DNA from: Roseivirga echinicomitans
GTDB lineage: Bacteria; Bacteroidota; Bacteroidia; Cytophagales; Cyclobacteriaceae
Assembly: GCF_001592935.1 (NCBI RefSeq)
Contig: NZ_LRDB01000045.1
Span: 1 to 64,000 of the forward strand
DNA length: 64,000 bases
Reading direction: 5' to 3'
A model generated the notes under the pieces. It was not told where the DNA came from. It saw only the letters and a program-made list of their open reading frames with translations, and ran no database searches. Position numbers and translations under genes: made by a program. Positions 8,901-18,169 of the stretch are shown in pieces (position 1 is the first letter of the stretch; every line of letters starts with the position of its first letter).

Positions 8901-10477
8901 TTAGGGGTAATGGAACCATTAAGAATGGAGGCATTAAAATCAATTATTTGAATACCGAATACAAGTTTGGCGGTGAAGTTAAATTTGATAAAAATCTTAT
9001 TTCCCTATCAGAATTAGATTTTCTTGATATCAATGGGAGTCCTGCCCAATTTAGAGGAGAAATACGCCACAATTCATTCCGGGACATCAGTCTTGACCTC
9101 AACGGAGACCTAGACAGGTTTCAGGTCCTAAATACTACATTCGAAACAAGTGACTTATACTACGGTGATGCCTACGCTTCTGGAAATGTAAGCCTAAGAG
9201 GTGCTGCCAGTAACCTCACTATCAATGCAGACGTAACCACAAGCCAAAATACCAAAATATACATTCCCATTAGTCAGGGGAACGATGATGCTTCGGTCGA
9301 TTACATTAATTTCATAAACCTAACAGACACTACTCAAACCTTTAACTCAAAGGGGGATGAGGTAGATAAAATGAAAATTGAAGGACTCAAGCTAGACCTC
9401 AAGATTAATATTACCCCAGATGCCTATACAGAGATCATCATTGACCCAAAAACTGGAGATATTATCAGAGGAAGAGGCAATGGCCAGTTGAGATTACAAA
9501 TTGATACCCAAGGTGACTTTCAAATGACCGGTGGATTGAATATTACTGAAGGAGCTTATAATTTCTCTTTATACAATATTATCACTAAGGAATTCGATAT
9601 AGAACAACCAAGCCGAATAACTTGGTCAGGCGACCCCTATGCAGGTATAATGGACATCAACGCCTCTTACTCTCAAAACACTTCGTTGGCCCCTATTTTA
9701 AAGCAAACCGGTTTTGACGAGGAAAACACCACCACTGCCGCTGCCAGAAGATACCCTACCAAAGTGCTTTTGCGTTTAAATGGCCCATTGCTATCTCCAG
9801 AAATCGGTTTTGATATTGATTTCTCAGAAGTCAATACACAAGATTTTCAGCTACAAACCGCATTAAATGCATTTAAAAATCGCTTGGCAAGTGATGAACA
9901 GGAACTGACCCGGCAAGTAGTCAATGTCATTGTGCTCAACAGTTTCTCAGATAGTAACACCTTGAATATTGGAGGAAGAACTGCCTCACAAAATGTGAGT
10001 CAATTACTTTCCAATCAATTGAGCCAACTCGTAGCCCAACTGGATGAAAACCTTGAAATAGATTTTGATTTAGCTTCGTTAGACCAAGATGCATATAACA
10101 CCTTCCAATTACGTTTATCTTACACTTTTCTTAATGGGCGCTTAAGAGTAACACGAGAAGGGGGCCTCTCCAACCAGGTGGATGCAGAGAGCTATGCCAC
10201 TGACATTAATAGCATTGCGGGCGATTGGACAGCAGAGTATTTACTAACTTCTGACGGGCGTTATAAAGTAAAAGTCTATTCACGAAGCAATTATAATTTT
10301 GTGACCGCTGCCTATGGCGGAACTACCCAAACCAGTGGGGCTAGTATTACACAATCCAGCAGTTTTAATAGTTTGAGCGAGTTTTTCACAGGTGTTGACA
10401 AAAAAAGAAAGAAACGCAGGGAAGAGGTGTTGACAAAAAAGAAAGAAGAAAATAATTCTGGGAACGGTTCGAACTAA
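5912..10477 (+). CDS. Translocation/assembly module TamB-like protein
   Basis: A very large (1521-residue) AsmA/TamB-type envelope protein. It has a single N-terminal membrane anchor (about residues 17-42) followed by a long periplasmic beta-rich rod of repeated strands (many LDGDIS and INGRF-like turns). The C-terminal TamB domain (DUF490, about 1150-1460) includes the GDIIRGRGNGQLRL region. Such proteins bridge inner and outer membranes and are implied in lipid or outer-membrane-protein transport. The start is TTG: no in-frame ATG occurs before about residue 90, after the membrane anchor, and a stop lies in frame 16 bases upstream. GGAGG at 5901 gives unusually good Shine-Dalgarno spacing. 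The C-terminus is Lys-rich. Confidence 0.88.
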   Translation: MTEKIKRSQVIKKRIVKSILWLCLSPIILLFIIIGLIHLPPVQNYLVDKAADYLTEKTGYRSEIGYTNIRWFNSVTIDDLTVYDQNDVKMIDVRELVLSFKLKELISGKDISINEAWLNRASVNLRDEGESGLNIDNWVGKITDLTSSTDSDSTNLNVFSIEKITLLNSEFSLSDSRKDSIADGFDYNHFTLKNLRADIRNLESVGGDFEINVQFLTAEDEASGLKIEKLESIFQTSLKKMAFTNLDLVIGKSHIKDSIVLNFDDPSAMSEFVTDVAFDVNFRNSLLHSDELGFFVPEFKKYDQQIKIDGYFQGKVNSFYSDDFTISFGEHSKLNGRLDIEGLPNINETIFDIDLDDSFLKATDLKQFINDRTFKISNKLGLIELDGQYDGLINDFVADGEFKTALGNAKPNVQITLPENKLASYSGRLSLEDFNVGVLTEDSTFQKVNLNGSIEGEGFTLEQANFKLDAKVSRIGILGYQYVNITTNGTFAQSFFSGDISVDDPNLIFKAEGSVDLRNNKKLFKINGRLSRADLAAINLTKEEVFVASDFNLDFEGVKLDSLLGNFHLTDAYLKYGKEDILVDSVFFSSQRSSRNRTVRFNSDYFNINMDGQFEFSTLLTELQNINGQYKLVFSSRSNEIPEYLKTHSRSAQAFDITYSAELPNINPIIQLFDSVIYVGKNASLNGRFNNFNTEDFQLNAKIDSLIYSNISFLENEIDINASSLRDPEKVLALGYLYSKKQIYANTSETDALTLEAVWDGKRIELRHNIEQTTSGNYAEIGAGIDFFENRTELRFQESNIIALDQTWNITENNVIVFGKDNISIENLDIYNDTQSITLDGDISVSRDSTESMRIVFENVEVENLNTLTLKSYSGKINGSVNIQNLLYNPLIFGDINIKEFKIDEFLVGDISGALLWNDFNRKFDINLIVDRLGKKIIQLEGDFFPTRNSNQLDLDLTLNETNLNIGEPYIEDYFTKIAGNISGKLTVGGTLSDPLIRGNGTIKNGGIKINYLNTEYKFGGEVKFDKNLISLSELDFLDINGSPAQFRGEIRHNSFRDISLDLNGDLDRFQVLNTTFETSDLYYGDAYASGNVSLRGAASNLTINADVTTSQNTKIYIPISQGNDDASVDYINFINLTDTTQTFNSKGDEVDKMKIEGLKLDLKINITPDAYTEIIIDPKTGDIIRGRGNGQLRLQIDTQGDFQMTGGLNITEGAYNFSLYNIITKEFDIEQPSRITWSGDPYAGIMDINASYSQNTSLAPILKQTGFDEENTTTAAARRYPTKVLLRLNGPLLSPEIGFDIDFSEVNTQDFQLQTALNAFKNRLASDEQELTRQVVNVIVLNSFSDSNTLNIGGRTASQNVSQLLSNQLSQLVAQLDENLEIDFDLASLDQDAYNTFQLRLSYTFLNGRLRVTREGGLSNQVDAESYATDINSIAGDWTAEYLLTSDGRYKVKVYSRSNYNFVTAAYGGTTQTSGASITQSSSFNSLSEFFTGVDKKRKKRREEVLTKKKEENNSGNGSN

Positions 10478-10518
10478 TCACCCTCTACTAGGTTAGTTCC
10501 TAAAACTCCAAATAACTC

Positions 10519-11823
10519 ATGTCGAAAATCAACATATTCTGGTTCAGAAGAGATTTACGTTTTGAAGATAATACTGCCCTTTATTATGCCTTAAAAGAAA
10601 AACTCCCCGTACTTCCCATCTTTATTTTCGACCAAAACATTCTTGACAAACTAGAGAATAAGCAGGATGCCCGAGTAGAATTCATTCAGCGTACTATTGC
10701 TGAGATGAATCATAAACTAAGAGCGAACGGCTCCAAGCTCAAAACATTCTATTCCAAACCTATTGAAGCTTATGAAGCACTGATAGATGAATATGAAATA
10801 GAAGCCGTCTTCACCAATAGAGATTACGAACCGTACAGCACTGCCCGTGACAAACAAATTGAAGAGTTTTTAAAGGAGAGAGGGATTGGCTTTTATACTT
10901 TTAAAGACCATGTGGTTTTTGAGAAGGAAGAGATTATCTCTGGTAACGGCACCTTCTACAAAGTATTTACACCCTATAGTAAAACATGGTTAGAGAAATA
11001 CTCAAAGAGCAAGCCTGCAATACTATCTAATGGGCTAAATGAGAAAAACTGGTATCAAACAACGCACCAAGAAACTCATTCTTTAACTCAGATTGGTTTT
11101 CAAAGAACAGAAATCAACATCCCTCCTGATAGCCTGAAAGAAGAACTAATCAAAAAATACGATCAGCTGAGGGATTATCCAGCGCAGGACGCCACTTCGC
11201 GTTTAGGTATTCACTTAAGATTTGGCACCATTAGTATTCGACAACTGGCAGAAAAAGGAAGTAAAATAAATCAAACCTACCTTAACGAACTGATCTGGAG
11301 GGATTTTTATGCAATGATTTTGGCCAATAACCCACAGGTTATTAATAATGCTTTTAAACAAAAATACGATCAAATCCCTTGGCGACATGATGAAGCAGGT
11401 TTTCAGAAATGGTGTGATGGCGTTACTGGCTACCCTATTGTAGATGCAGGCATGAGGCAACTCAATAAAACTGGCTTTATGCACAATAGAGTAAGAATGA
11501 TAGTAGCAAGTTTTCTAACCAAACACCTACTTATAGATTGGCGTTGGGGTGAAGCTTATTTTTCTGAAAAACTGCTGGACTTTGATTTAGCTTCAAATAA
11601 TGGCGGTTGGCAATGGGCTGCTGGAACCGGTACCGATGCCCAACCCTATTTCCGCATTTTCAATCCTGAATCCCAAACCAAAAAATTCGACCCAGAATTA
11701 AAGTACATTAAAAAATGGATTTCAGAATATAATACTCCTGACTACCCAAAACCAATGGTTGACCATAAGTTTGCCAGACAAAGGGCGCTCGATACTTACA
11801 AGGCTGCGTTAACGGGCAATTAG
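10519..11823 (+). CDS. Deoxyribodipyrimidine photolyase (class I cryptochrome/photolyase family)
   Basis: A 434-residue flavoprotein that repairs UV-induced pyrimidine dimers with blue light. The N-terminal Rossmann-like antenna domain opens with IFWFRRDLRFEDN. The C-terminal FAD-binding domain shows WRDFYAMIL, DAGMRQL, HNRVRMIVASFL and the signature NNGGWQWAAGTGTDAQPY. Its length and the absence of a C-terminal extension favour a CPD photolyase over a cryptochrome. It is preceded by the tamB-like gene with a 41-base gap. Confidence 0.93.
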   Translation: MSKINIFWFRRDLRFEDNTALYYALKEKLPVLPIFIFDQNILDKLENKQDARVEFIQRTIAEMNHKLRANGSKLKTFYSKPIEAYEALIDEYEIEAVFTNRDYEPYSTARDKQIEEFLKERGIGFYTFKDHVVFEKEEIISGNGTFYKVFTPYSKTWLEKYSKSKPAILSNGLNEKNWYQTTHQETHSLTQIGFQRTEINIPPDSLKEELIKKYDQLRDYPAQDATSRLGIHLRFGTISIRQLAEKGSKINQTYLNELIWRDFYAMILANNPQVINNAFKQKYDQIPWRHDEAGFQKWCDGVTGYPIVDAGMRQLNKTGFMHNRVRMIVASFLTKHLLIDWRWGEAYFSEKLLDFDLASNNGGWQWAAGTGTDAQPYFRIFNPESQTKKFDPELKYIKKWISEYNTPDYPKPMVDHKFARQRALDTYKAALTGN

Positions 11824-11902
11824 TATAGATTAAACCTGTCGAAGGTGTTTTTTTAAGGCTATTAAATTAATAACTTCGCCATGCACTACAGTCCAATTTT
11901 TA

Positions 11903-13267
11903 ATGGAATATACACCAGAACCAATAAAGATTTTTGTTGTAGAAGATGACCCTGTCTACCAAAAATTGCTAAAATACATTGCTGAATTAAACCCTGACCA
12001 TGTAGTTAAGGTTTTTTCTAATGGCAAAGACTGTATTGCTCATTTAAACGAGAACCCTTCTGTAGTCACCCTTGATTATTCATTACCAGATATGACTGGA
12101 GATGAGGTGTTAAAAGCTATTAAAAGCAACAACCCAGAAACCAATGTTATTGTAGTTTCTTCTCAAGAGGATATTAACACTGCAATTGATTTGTTAAAAG
12201 TTGGAGCATACGACTACATAACTAAGGACGAAGAGACAAAGGACAGACTCCTCAACGCCATAAATAACGCAAAGAAAAATGCTTCATTAAAGGAGGAAAT
12301 AATTCACTTACGTGAAGAAATTGGTGAAAAATACGAATTCGGAAAAAGCATTATTGGAGAAAGTAAAGCGATCCAAGGTGTATTCAAGCTGTTAGCCAAA
12401 GCCATAAAAACTAATATAATTGTCTCTATTACTGGTGAAACTGGGACAGGGAAAGAAGTAATAGCGAAAGCTATTCACTATAACTCCGCCAGAAAAGGAA
12501 AACCTTTCGTGGCCGTAAATATTGCTGCAATTCCAGACAACCTTATCGAAAGTGAATTATTTGGCCATGAAAAGGGCGCATTTACTGGCGCGATGGCCCG
12601 TAGAAAAGGAAAGTTTGAAGAAGCAGATGGAGGTACTATATTCCTAGATGAAATTGGTGAAATGGATATTAATCTCCAAGCCAAGCTTCTAAGGGTGATA
12701 CAAGAGAGAGAGCTAAACCGTGTTGGCGGAAATGAAGCTGTAAAATTTGATGTAAGAATCTTAGTAGCCACGCATAAGAACCTGGCAGAGGAAGTAAAAA
12801 AGGGAACTTTCAGAGAAGATTTGTATTATAGGTTGCTCGGCATTCCAATTGAATTACCTCCACTGAGAGACAGAGATAAAGACATTCTCCTAATCGCACG
12901 CCATTTGTTAGCCAACTTCGCTAAAGAGAATGGCTTAGGAAAGGTTAACCTTAGTAAAGGAGCTCAAACTAAATTGCTAAAATATGGATACCCTGGTAAT
13001 GTTCGTGAGCTCAAATCTGTAATTGAATTGGCGGCAGTAATGTGCGATAATAATCAAATTGAAGAAGAAGATATCACTTTCAATTCATTGGCCAAGGAAG
13101 GTCAGTTTTTAATGGATGAAATGAGCCTAAAAGACTATACCTTCAAGATCATTAGGCATTTTCTGGATAAACATGATGATAACGTGTTATTGGTGGCAAG
13201 TAAACTCGATATTGGTAAGTCAAGCATTTATCGCTACCTAAAAGAAATGGAAGACGAAGGAATATAA
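11903..13267 (+). CDS. Sigma-54-dependent response regulator (NtrC family)
   Basis: A two-component transcription activator for RpoN promoters. The N-terminal receiver (about 8-125) has the acidic pair Glu14-Asp15 and phospho-acceptor Asp58 in TLDYSLPD. The AAA+ domain (about 145-375) shows Walker A GETGTGKE, the sigma-54 contact loop GAFTGA and FLDEIGEM. The C-terminal Fis-type helix-turn-helix (ASKLDIGKSSIYRYLKEM) ends the protein. No cognate histidine kinase lies next to it. It converges with the orphan receiver gene at 13294. A weak promoter-like TAACTTCG lies just before it (about 11871). Confidence 0.94.
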   Translation: MEYTPEPIKIFVVEDDPVYQKLLKYIAELNPDHVVKVFSNGKDCIAHLNENPSVVTLDYSLPDMTGDEVLKAIKSNNPETNVIVVSSQEDINTAIDLLKVGAYDYITKDEETKDRLLNAINNAKKNASLKEEIIHLREEIGEKYEFGKSIIGESKAIQGVFKLLAKAIKTNIIVSITGETGTGKEVIAKAIHYNSARKGKPFVAVNIAAIPDNLIESELFGHEKGAFTGAMARRKGKFEEADGGTIFLDEIGEMDINLQAKLLRVIQERELNRVGGNEAVKFDVRILVATHKNLAEEVKKGTFREDLYYRLLGIPIELPPLRDRDKDILLIARHLLANFAKENGLGKVNLSKGAQTKLLKYGYPGNVRELKSVIELAAVMCDNNQIEEEDITFNSLAKEGQFLMDEMSLKDYTFKIIRHFLDKHDDNVLLVASKLDIGKSSIYRYLKEMEDEGI

Positions 13268-13293
13268 CTCACACTTGAACTTCATTCAGTGAT

Positions 13294-13644
13294 TTATACA
13301 CGTTCCTTTAGTGTTGAAATTTGCCCTAATTTTTGGACGTTAGCACAATTACGATCTATCCTTTTTCTCACTTCTATTTCCGCTAAACCAGAGGTGACAA
13401 TGATTTGAGCACCCCGGAATCTGTCTTTACTACAAATTTCATCAATAAAATCAAACCCATCCATTTTAGGTGTTTTTAAATTGGTGATGGTTAAATCAGC
13501 ATGTTTGCTTTTTTCTAAACGATTCAATTCCTTTAATCCATTTTCGTGGATAGTTAAATTGTAGCCCTTTGAAAAATAGTGCCTCAATAAAAGTCTCGTG
13601 GATGGTTCATCGTCCAGAATTAATATCCTCTTTCTAACTATCAT
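13294..13644 (-). CDS. Stand-alone receiver-like protein lacking the phospho-acceptor Asp
   Basis: A 116-residue CheY-like domain with no output domain. It keeps the N-terminal acidic pair (ILILDDEPS, Asp11-Asp12) and the TPKMDG turn. The residue at the phosphorylation position is Asn55 (codon AAT, 13480-13482) in DLTITNLKTPKMDG, where the family has Asp. The Lys-Pro motif is replaced by QKLGQ. It is therefore probably a pseudo-receiver that is not phosphorylated in the usual way. It converges with the sigma-54 regulator gene, 26 bases apart. Confidence 0.8.
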   Translation of the reverse strand: MIVRKRILILDDEPSTRLLLRHYFSKGYNLTIHENGLKELNRLEKSKHADLTITNLKTPKMDGFDFIDEICSKDRFRGAQIIVTSGLAEIEVRKRIDRNCANVQKLGQISTLKERV

Positions 13645-13748
13645 GACAATTAACCTTGCGGAATCCGTACCAAAGACACCTTATACCCCTAACGAAGCCA
13701 GATCACCTGACTCCCCAATCTTATTGAATTACAATAACCTTATAATTT

Positions 13749-13760
13749 CCCCAATTGGGG
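13749..13760. repeat. 12-bp perfect palindrome (candidate operator)
   Basis: CCCCAATTGGGG lies in the 255-bp gap between the divergent pseudo-receiver and S9 peptidase genes, about 95 bases before the peptidase promoter. Symmetric sites of this size often bind dimeric regulators; no factor can be assigned. Confidence 0.3.
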
Positions 13761-13854
13761 ATTCTACTCCCCCCCTTTGTCGACCCCGTCTTCCGTAATT
13801 ACCTCTCATAAAAAGCTAAACCTCAATTGAATCTTTTTTAGTTATTTTTCCCTG

Positions 13855-13886
13855 TTGAAACTGAACAAGGTTAATTTCTATATTTA
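13855..13886 (+). promoter_or_regulatory. Promoter of the S9 peptidase/ggt pair
   Basis: TTG (13855-13857), a 21-base spacer, then TATATTTA (13879-13886) fit the Bacteroidota -33/-7 pattern. The expected transcription start near 13893 supports translation from the ATG at 13939 rather than 13900. Confidence 0.55.
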
Positions 13887-13938
13887 GTTTTAATTCCAAT
13901 TGAAAAAAATGAAAATCGACAATCAAATATCTATTACC

Positions 13939-16323
13939 ATGAAGAAATTTTTATTAACGATTTGCTTTTTAATCGTATCAGGCTTCTTAGGTTTTGCCCA
14001 ACAAAAGCCGCTTTCCCAACTTACAGTTGAGGAACTCATGCAAGAGCCTGACCAGTTTGTGGGCATCATGCCTTCAAGGCCTCAGTGGTCTAAGGATAGT
14101 AAGACTATCTATTTTATGTGGAACCCAAGTGGGGAAGGATTTCCAAGCTATCACAAAGTAGGTTTAGATGGCAACACCCCTCAAGAAGTGGAAGACATTA
14201 GTGAGGGTTTTCCTTCGAACTATCAATACAATAAGGATCGTTCCAAAATAGTGTTTGAAAGATCAGGTGACATTTATACTATGGATGTAAAAACCATGGC
14301 TGAGAAGAAAATAATCTCTACAGTCGCCAGAGAGTCCAGCCCTTCTTTCCACAGCGATGAATCTGTTATAACTTTCATCTCCGATAACAACTTATTTTCT
14401 GTTGATACAAAGACTGGTTTGATAAGGCAGTTGACCAATATAAAAATCACTAATAATAGTGAAGACCGACCTAACCGACCTACAATAGCAAGAGAAGGTA
14501 ATAGAGAGATGGACAAATGGATTTCAGACGATCAGCAATCCACTTCTGAAATCTTAAAAGAGCAGCAGAATAGACCAAGACGTTTTTCTGCTGCTGGCCA
14601 AAGATTTTTCCAACAAAGCCAATCAGAAGACAGAATGTCTACAATTGAGTTAGATAATGTAAGTGGACTTCAACTTTCTCCTGACGGAAAATATGTAAGC
14701 TTCAGCGTTCGTGTTGCAGCGGAAAATCCAGCAAAAAACACAATTGTACCCAACTATGTAACCAGCAGTGGTTATACAACAGACATTAATGCAAGGTCAA
14801 AAGTAGGTGGAGATCAATCTTACAGAGAGCTTGGTATCTACAACATTGAGGCCGACAGCTTTTATATTTTAGATACTAAACAGTTACCTGGTATTTCTGA
14901 TTTACCTGATTATGTTACAGACTATCCTGACAAAAAATTCTCTAAAGAGCCAAGAAAAGTGTCTTCAGGGAGTATTATCTGGTCTAATGATGCCAAATAC
15001 ACTGTTGTTCAATTCTCATCTTTAGACAACAAAGACCTTTGGATCATGAGATTACTTCCATCTTCTGGGGAATTAGTCCCAGTAGATCGTCAACGTGACG
15101 AAGCTTGGATTGCAGGCCCTGGTATTGGCAGAGGAATGAGCTTCTTACCAGACAACAAAACCATTTATTACCAGTCCGAAAAATCGGGTTACTCCCACCT
15201 TTACACACACGACCTATCTACAGGAGTTGTAAAGCAGCTTACCACCGGAAATTATGAAGTATATGACCCTCAGCTTTCCAATGATGGAAAAACTTGGTAT
15301 TTCACTGCAAACATTAAACACCCTGGCATCCGTCATTTCTATTCAATGCCGCTTAAAGGTGGGAAACCAACTCAGATTACTTCTGAAGACGGTCACAATG
15401 ATGTAACACTTTCTCCTGACGAGAAGAACTTGGCTATTCTTTATTCTTATACGAATCGTCCGCCAGAGTTATTCATTCAAGCGAATAAGCCTGGTGCTGC
15501 TAAAAAGCAAGTAACCGAAAGCTTACAAGCTGGTTTCAAACAATATGATTGGTACCAACCAGAAGTGATTTCATTCATGGCCGAGGATGGCGAAATGGTA
15601 AACGCAAGAGTATATAAGCCAGAAAACCCAAATGGAGCAGGCGTAATCTTCGTGCATGGTGCTGGTTATTTACAGAATGCACATTACGGATGGAGTAGCT
15701 ATTTAAGGGAATACATGTTCAACAACATGCTAATGGCTAAAGGCTACACTGTCTTGGACATTGATTACCGTGGTAGTGCTGGTTACGGAAGAGACTGGAG
15801 AACAGGAATCTATCGTCACATGGGTGGGAAAGACCTTTCCGACAACATTGATGGAGCGAAGTTATTGATTAGTGACTATGGTGTTGAACCAGGTAAAATC
15901 GGAATGTACGGTGGATCGTATGGTGGCTTTATTACCCTATTCGCTATGTTTAACAACCCAGACGTGATTGCTTCAGGTGCAGCACTAAGATCAGTTACTG
16001 ACTGGGCACATTACAACCATGGATATACTTCTAACATTTTGAATACTCCATTAGAAGACCCAATAGCCTACAAAAGAAGTTCACCAATTTACTTTGCTGA
16101 AGGTTTACAAGGCAATCTTTTGATAGCGCATGGAATGGTAGATACTAATGTCCATTTTCAGGATGTAGTTAGACTGGCTCAAAGACTTATTGAACTAGGG
16201 AAAGACAACTGGGAAATGGCCCTTTACCCTGTGGAAAATCATGGATTTACAACACCAAGCAGCTGGACGGACGAATACAAGCGTATTTATAAGTTGTTTG
16301 AAACAACCATAGGTAAGAAATAG
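13939..16323 (+). CDS. Secreted S9 family peptidase (prolyl oligopeptidase/DPP type)
   Basis: A secreted serine peptidase of clan SC. I chose the ATG at 13939, 13 codons into the longest frame, because a clean signal peptide starts there (KKFLLTICFLIV...GFAQ). The mature protein has an N-terminal WD40-like beta-propeller (several SPDGKY or SPDEKN strands, about 40-520) and a C-terminal alpha/beta hydrolase. The nucleophile Ser660 is in GGSYGG, Asp in HGMVDTNVHF and His in ENHGF. The family cleaves dipeptides or short peptides, often after Pro or Ala. A gamma-glutamyltransferase follows 6 bases later, suggesting joint peptide or glutathione breakdown outside the cytoplasm. Confidence 0.9.
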   Translation: MKKFLLTICFLIVSGFLGFAQQKPLSQLTVEELMQEPDQFVGIMPSRPQWSKDSKTIYFMWNPSGEGFPSYHKVGLDGNTPQEVEDISEGFPSNYQYNKDRSKIVFERSGDIYTMDVKTMAEKKIISTVARESSPSFHSDESVITFISDNNLFSVDTKTGLIRQLTNIKITNNSEDRPNRPTIAREGNREMDKWISDDQQSTSEILKEQQNRPRRFSAAGQRFFQQSQSEDRMSTIELDNVSGLQLSPDGKYVSFSVRVAAENPAKNTIVPNYVTSSGYTTDINARSKVGGDQSYRELGIYNIEADSFYILDTKQLPGISDLPDYVTDYPDKKFSKEPRKVSSGSIIWSNDAKYTVVQFSSLDNKDLWIMRLLPSSGELVPVDRQRDEAWIAGPGIGRGMSFLPDNKTIYYQSEKSGYSHLYTHDLSTGVVKQLTTGNYEVYDPQLSNDGKTWYFTANIKHPGIRHFYSMPLKGGKPTQITSEDGHNDVTLSPDEKNLAILYSYTNRPPELFIQANKPGAAKKQVTESLQAGFKQYDWYQPEVISFMAEDGEMVNARVYKPENPNGAGVIFVHGAGYLQNAHYGWSSYLREYMFNNMLMAKGYTVLDIDYRGSAGYGRDWRTGIYRHMGGKDLSDNIDGAKLLISDYGVEPGKIGMYGGSYGGFITLFAMFNNPDVIASGAALRSVTDWAHYNHGYTSNILNTPLEDPIAYKRSSPIYFAEGLQGNLLIAHGMVDTNVHFQDVVRLAQRLIELGKDNWEMALYPVENHGFTTPSSWTDEYKRIYKLFETTIGKK

Positions 16324-16329
16324 CCTTAT

Positions 16330-18036
16330 ATGAAAAAGCTAATGATAGCGGTTTTGGCATTGGCCCTTGTGGCTTGCCAAAACCAAGCACCCGTTGACGA
16401 TCCTAATATTGCCAGAGGGCTAATTGCTGCAGAAGCAATGGTCGTTTCTGCCCACCCCATTGCATCTAACGTTGGGAAGGAAATCATGCAAAAAGGCGGC
16501 AACGCAGTAGATGCCGCAGTGGCAGTTCAATTCGCATTGGCAGTTGTATATCCTGGCGCTGGTAACATTGGTGGTGGTGGCTTTATGGTTACACGTATGG
16601 CAGACGGAACAGCCAACACCCTAGATTATAGAGAAAAAGCTCCAAATGCAGGCGGTCGCGACATGTACCTTGATGAAAACGGAGATGTAATTTCTGGTTT
16701 GAGTACGCGTGGACATTTAGCAGCTGGCGTTCCAGGCTCAGTAGCTGGAATGGTGGAAGCCCATAAAAAATACGGTAAGCTAGATTGGGCTGAATTGGTT
16801 CAACCTGCTATCGACTTGGCGTCAAAAGGCTGGGTACTTACTGCTAGAGAAGCCTCAGGCCTTAATAGTAACCGTAAGTCATTTATGGAGTTCAACACCG
16901 TAATGCCCGATTTCTTTTTGGCTGAAGAAGGCAAAGAATGGAAAGAAGGTGACTTAGTGAAAATCCCAGAGTTGGCGAAAACCTTTGAAAGAATTCGCGA
17001 CAATGGCCGTGATGGTTTCTATAAAGGTGAAACAGCCGATTTGATTGTTGCCGAAATGAAAAGAGGCAATGGTATCATTTCTCATGAGGATTTAGAGCAG
17101 TACAACGCTGTTTGGCGTACGCCAATCCAAGGCAGCTACGGCAACTATGAGTTTATCTCAATGCCTCCTCCTTCAAGTGGAGGAATTGCTTTGGCTCAAT
17201 TATTTGGAACAATGGAAAATTACAAACTCAGTGATATGGATTTCCATAGCACTGACGCTGTCCATTTGATCGTTGAAGCCGAGAGAAGAGCCTATGCCGA
17301 TCGTGCTGCGCATTTGGGCGATCCTGATTTCTATGATGTGCCACTAAAAGGACTTCAAGACAGAAATTATATTAAAGACCGAATGAAGAGCTTCGACCCT
17401 AGCAAAGCCACGCCAAGTAGTGAAGTGAGCGCTGGTCAGCCAGCCCCGAACGAGAGCATGGAAACCACTCATTTCTCAATTATAGACCCGATGGGAAATG
17501 CAGTATCGATCACAACTACACTGAATGGCGGCATGGGATCGAAAGTGTTTGTAGGCGGTGCTGGATTTCTGTTAAACAATGAGATGGACGATTTTAGTGC
17601 CAAGCCAGGCGTACCAAACATGTATGGCCTTGTCGGTGGGGAAGCGAATGCAGTGCAACCAGGCAAAAGAATGCTTAGCTCTATGACACCAACCATTGTC
17701 TCTAAAGACGGAAAGCTCTTTATGGTGGTAGGAACACCAGGCGGTTCAACCATTATCACTTCAGTTTTCCAAACGATTATCAACGTGACCGATTTTGGAA
17801 TGGGAATGCAGGAAGCAGTGGCTGCACCTCGTTTTCATCACCAATGGTTACCTGACGAAATCAGGTATGAACGCGATGGTTTGGGTGCCGAAGTACTTCA
17901 AGCCTTAGAAGCCAAAGGACATAAATTTAGAGCCTCTGGAGGAATTGGTCGTGTAGATGCCATTTTGGTGATGCCAAATGGTAAGCTAGAAGCGGGAGCT
18001 GACCCCCGTGGTGACGATGCCGCTTCTGGTTTCTAA
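16330..18036 (+). CDS. ggt: Gamma-glutamyltransferase (lipoprotein)
   Basis: An Ntn-hydrolase that cleaves glutathione and other gamma-glutamyl compounds. The 568-residue precursor has a lipoprotein signal with lipobox Cys16 (LALVAC), so it is probably membrane-anchored in the periplasm or outer membrane. The self-cleavage and catalytic site is Thr379 in ETTHFSIID, which begins the small subunit; GGMGSKVFV and [10 protein letters not shown] follow. [10 protein letters not shown] is the large-subunit signature. Cotranscription with the preceding S9 peptidase is likely. Confidence 0.93.
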   Translation: MKKLMIAVLALALVACQNQAPVDDPNIARGLIAAEAMVVSAHPIASNVGKEIMQKGGNAVDAAVAVQFALAVVYPGAGNIGGGGFMVTRMADGTANTLDYREKAPNAGGRDMYLDENGDVISGLSTRGHLAAGVPGSVAGMVEAHKKYGKLDWAELVQPAIDLASKGWVLTAREASGLNSNRKSFMEFNTVMPDFFLAEEGKEWKEGDLVKIPELAKTFERIRDNGRDGFYKGETADLIVAEMKRGNGIISHEDLEQYNAVWRTPIQGSYGNYEFISMPPPSSGGIALAQLFGTMENYKLSDMDFHSTDAVHLIVEAERRAYADRAAHLGDPDFYDVPLKGLQDRNYIKDRMKSFDPSKATPSSEVSAGQPAPNESMETTHFSIIDPMGNAVSITTTLNGGMGSKVFVGGAGFLLNNEMDDFSAKPGVPNMYGLVGGEANAVQPGKRMLSSMTPTIVSKDGKLFMVVGTPGGSTIITSVFQTIINVTDFGMGMQEAVAAPRFHHQWLPDEIRYERDGLGAEVLQALEAKGHKFRASGGIGRVDAILVMPNGKLEAGADPRGDDAASGF

Positions 18037-18081
18037 CCTAAAATAAAATCATTAAGGGCTTAACCTTCCTTAAACCCATTT

Positions 18082-18148
18082 AGCCTGTAACTGGCTCCAT
18101 TTATCAATCGATAAAATTTTGGAGACCAATTACAGGCTATTTTTATTT
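18082..18148 (+). terminator. Terminator after ggt
   Basis: AGCCTGTAA (18082-18090) pairs with TTACAGGCT (18130-18138), with extra pairing GGCTCC/GGAGACC inside, followed by ATTTTTATTTT. It lies between ggt and the serine hydrolase. An upstream ATG at 18119 falls within this hairpin and is unlikely to be used. Confidence 0.75.
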
Positions 18149-18169
18149 TATACCTTTAAAATAAAAATC

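Noticed and set aside
13690-13898. Sigma-54 promoter near the response regulator
   Set aside because: No TGGCAC-N5-TTGC-like pair was found by eye in this or other gaps, so no target of the regulator can be named.
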